A stretch of DNA of 64,000 bases from Amycolatopsis umgeniensis (GTDB lineage Bacteria; Actinomycetota; Actinomycetes; Mycobacteriales; Pseudonocardiaceae): contig NZ_JACHMX010000001.1 in the NCBI RefSeq assembly GCF_014205155.1, positions 6,572,001 through 6,636,000 of the forward strand, written 5' to 3'. This document shows positions 63,156-64,000 of the stretch, one piece after another. The first letter of the stretch is position 1. The number at the start of each line of letters is the position of its first letter. The notes under the pieces were generated by a model. The model had not been told where the DNA came from and searched no databases. It saw nothing but the letters and a program-made list of their open reading frames with translations. The position numbers were made by a program, and so were the translations under genes.

Positions 63156-63476
63156 GGTCTTCTCCTCACCCCTGGGTGATCCCTGCTTCCAGCATCCGCC
63201 TGTTTGCTGAGTGCGGCCTGAGGGGTGGCTGTCGGGTGGATGTGAGCGAGCACCGCGGTCACGTGAGTTCCGTCCCTGATCACGCGAGTTCCGTCTTTGA
63301 TCACGCGAGTGCGGTGCCTGATCACGCGAGTGCGGTGCCTGATCACGCGAGTCCCGCCTTCGCCCTGATCGCGAGCCCGGCACACCTGCCCGTGGGTTGG
63401 GTGGGTCGTGAGTGGCGCGGCACCGCACTCGCGTGACCAGGCCCGGATCTCGCGTGATCAGGGACCGCACACGCGA
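63156..63476. other. Intergenic region with tandem repeat, no gene
   Basis: About 320 bases between the PP2C and glycosyltransferase genes. It holds the 21-bp tandem array at 63257-63361 and scattered CACGCGATCAGG-like words. An open frame through the array encodes TRVIRHR-type heptads but has no ribosome site and is judged spurious. Confidence 0.55.
63257..63361. repeat. 21-bp tandem repeat, five copies
   Basis: Five head-to-tail units of 21 bp (GATCACGCGAGTNNNGNNNNN form) at 63257, 63278, 63299, 63320 and 63341. The unit length and the word TCACGCG(A/T)GT match those in the structure at 42556-42838. Confidence 0.85.
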
Positions 63477-64000
63477 TCAGGAGAGCAGGTTGTAGACGGT
63501 CTGTTCGCCCACCGTGGTGGCGGTGAAATTCGCCGCGACCCATTCGGAGATCTCGTTCGAGCCGCCGCCGGGGCCACCGCCGCGGCCGCCTTCGACGTAG
63601 TAGGTGATGTCGCCGTTCGCCACGTACTGCTGGAATTCCGCCAGCGTCGGCGCCGGATCCGAGCCGCTCCAGCCGCCGATGCCGATCACCGACTTCCCGC
63701 TCGCGAGTTCCAGGTTCGCCGCCGACTGCGAACTCGACGTCGCCGCCGCCCACTTCGTCGTGGTCGCCGCGAGCACCGTCCCGAGTTCCGCCGACGAGCC
63801 CTCCTCCATGCCCATCCCGCCCATGCCCCGCGGCTCGCCACTCGAGGCCGGGCCGGAGGTCGGGATCGAACCGGAATGCGCTTGCGAAGCGGTTTCGACG
63901 CCGTACGCGGTGGTGCCGAGGCCGACGGTCAGCACGGCGACGGTCGCGACCACGGCGACGAGTTTGCGCATCGGCGGGACACCCACCAGGACGACGGTCG
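63477..64000 (-). CDS. Membrane glycosyltransferase family 39, C-terminal part (5' end cut by window)
   Basis: The frame is open to the window edge, so the start is missing. The visible part has a TM segment (KLVAVVATVAVLTVGLGTTA), a TATASQAHSGSIPTSGPASS-like loop, a soluble domain with SVIGIGGWSGSDPAPTLAEF and QQYVANGDITYYVEGGRG, and a terminal WVAANFTATTVGEQTVYNLL. This end is typical of actinobacterial ArnT/PMT-like GT39 enzymes. The donor (polyprenyl-phosphate sugar) and acceptor are not shown. Confidence 0.78.
   Translation of the reverse strand, partial: TVVLVGVPPMRKLVAVVATVAVLTVGLGTTAYGVETASQAHSGSIPTSGPASSGEPRGMGGMGMEEGSSAELGTVLAATTTKWAAATSSSQSAANLELASGKSVIGIGGWSGSDPAPTLAEFQQYVANGDITYYVEGGRGGGPGGGSNEISEWVAANFTATTVGEQTVYNLLS

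Noticed and set aside
63257..63361. Possible CRISPR array
   Set aside because: Units are 21 bp head-to-tail with no unique spacers and no cas genes.
63152..63385. Minus-strand frame reading TRVIRHR/TRVIRDG heptads
   Set aside because: No ribosome site, overlaps the PP2C start, and variation among units is not codon-like. Taken as a reading of the intergenic 21-bp array.

Overview
This 64 kb window is chromosomal DNA of a high-GC actinomycete. The best guess is a Pseudonocardiales member close to Amycolatopsis. The grounds are the strong G/C bias at third codon positions, GTG starts, the gene repertoire (giant NAD-glutamate dehydrogenase, mycothiol-type DsbA-like protein, Mycobacterium-like pepN/Rv2466c/rpiB/nei neighbourhood, DUF305, DUF5130, SpoIIE phosphatases, Ser/Thr kinases) and an unusual load of long intergenic inverted repeats. 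No phage, insertion sequence, CRISPR array or obvious genomic island was seen. It reads as ordinary core and near-core chromosome with accessory patches.

Layout. 1-5.6 kb: truncated substrate-binding protein divergent from a MarR regulator, half-size MFS protein, tRNA-Arg(TCT), secreted I36-type inhibitor, LacI regulator divergent from an MFS exporter with a palindromic operator between them. 5.7-10.3 kb: orphan histidine kinase, histidine phosphatase, CopD-CtaG fusion, and an SSB paralogue behind two DnaA boxes. 10.3-21.3 kb: ettA plus a TPR-like/disordered protein, then gdh with a thioesterase and a conserved hypothetical in tight overlap. 21.3-24.5 kb: secreted and lipoprotein genes. 24.8-28.7 kb: truncated haemoglobin coupled to a GH13 enzyme, MscS channel, HNH endonuclease. 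28.8-29.2 kb: a small gene encoding 14 tandem TRVT(R/A/C)G hexapeptides. 29.5-36.5 kb: DUF5130 pair, pepN, Rv2466c homologue, metallo-hydrolase/ComB pair, rpiB, nei. 36.8-42.4 kb: DUF1542 protein, a KstR-box F420 oxidoreductase/ketosteroid-isomerase-like operon, ECF sigma factor, decayed TauD and ROK genes, GNAT, tRNA-Pro(TGG), tRNA-Gly(TCC). 42.8-52.9 kb: signalling block with a poly-HAMP hybrid kinase divergent from a SpoIIE phosphatase (Osa-like), topoisomerase IB, PfpI-like stress protein, Ser/Thr kinase. 53-64 kb: secreted BNR-repeat protein, methyltransferase, M48 protease, aldo/keto reductase, MFS/MarR divergent pair, amidohydrolase, PP2C phosphatase and the 3' part of a glycosyltransferase gene.

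Themes. Convergent gene pairs mostly either overlap at their stop codons or are separated by long, near-perfect hairpins that fall into several sequence families recurring across the window; these probably end transcription from both sides. The Osa-like locus, the sigma-B-like promoter before the PfpI gene and the Ser/Thr kinase suggest a stress-signalling cluster. The most unusual item is the hexapeptide-repeat gene at 28825-29178: it has an excellent ribosome binding site, a unique 26-residue head and a regular A-R-R higher-order pattern, and I cannot assign it to any family.
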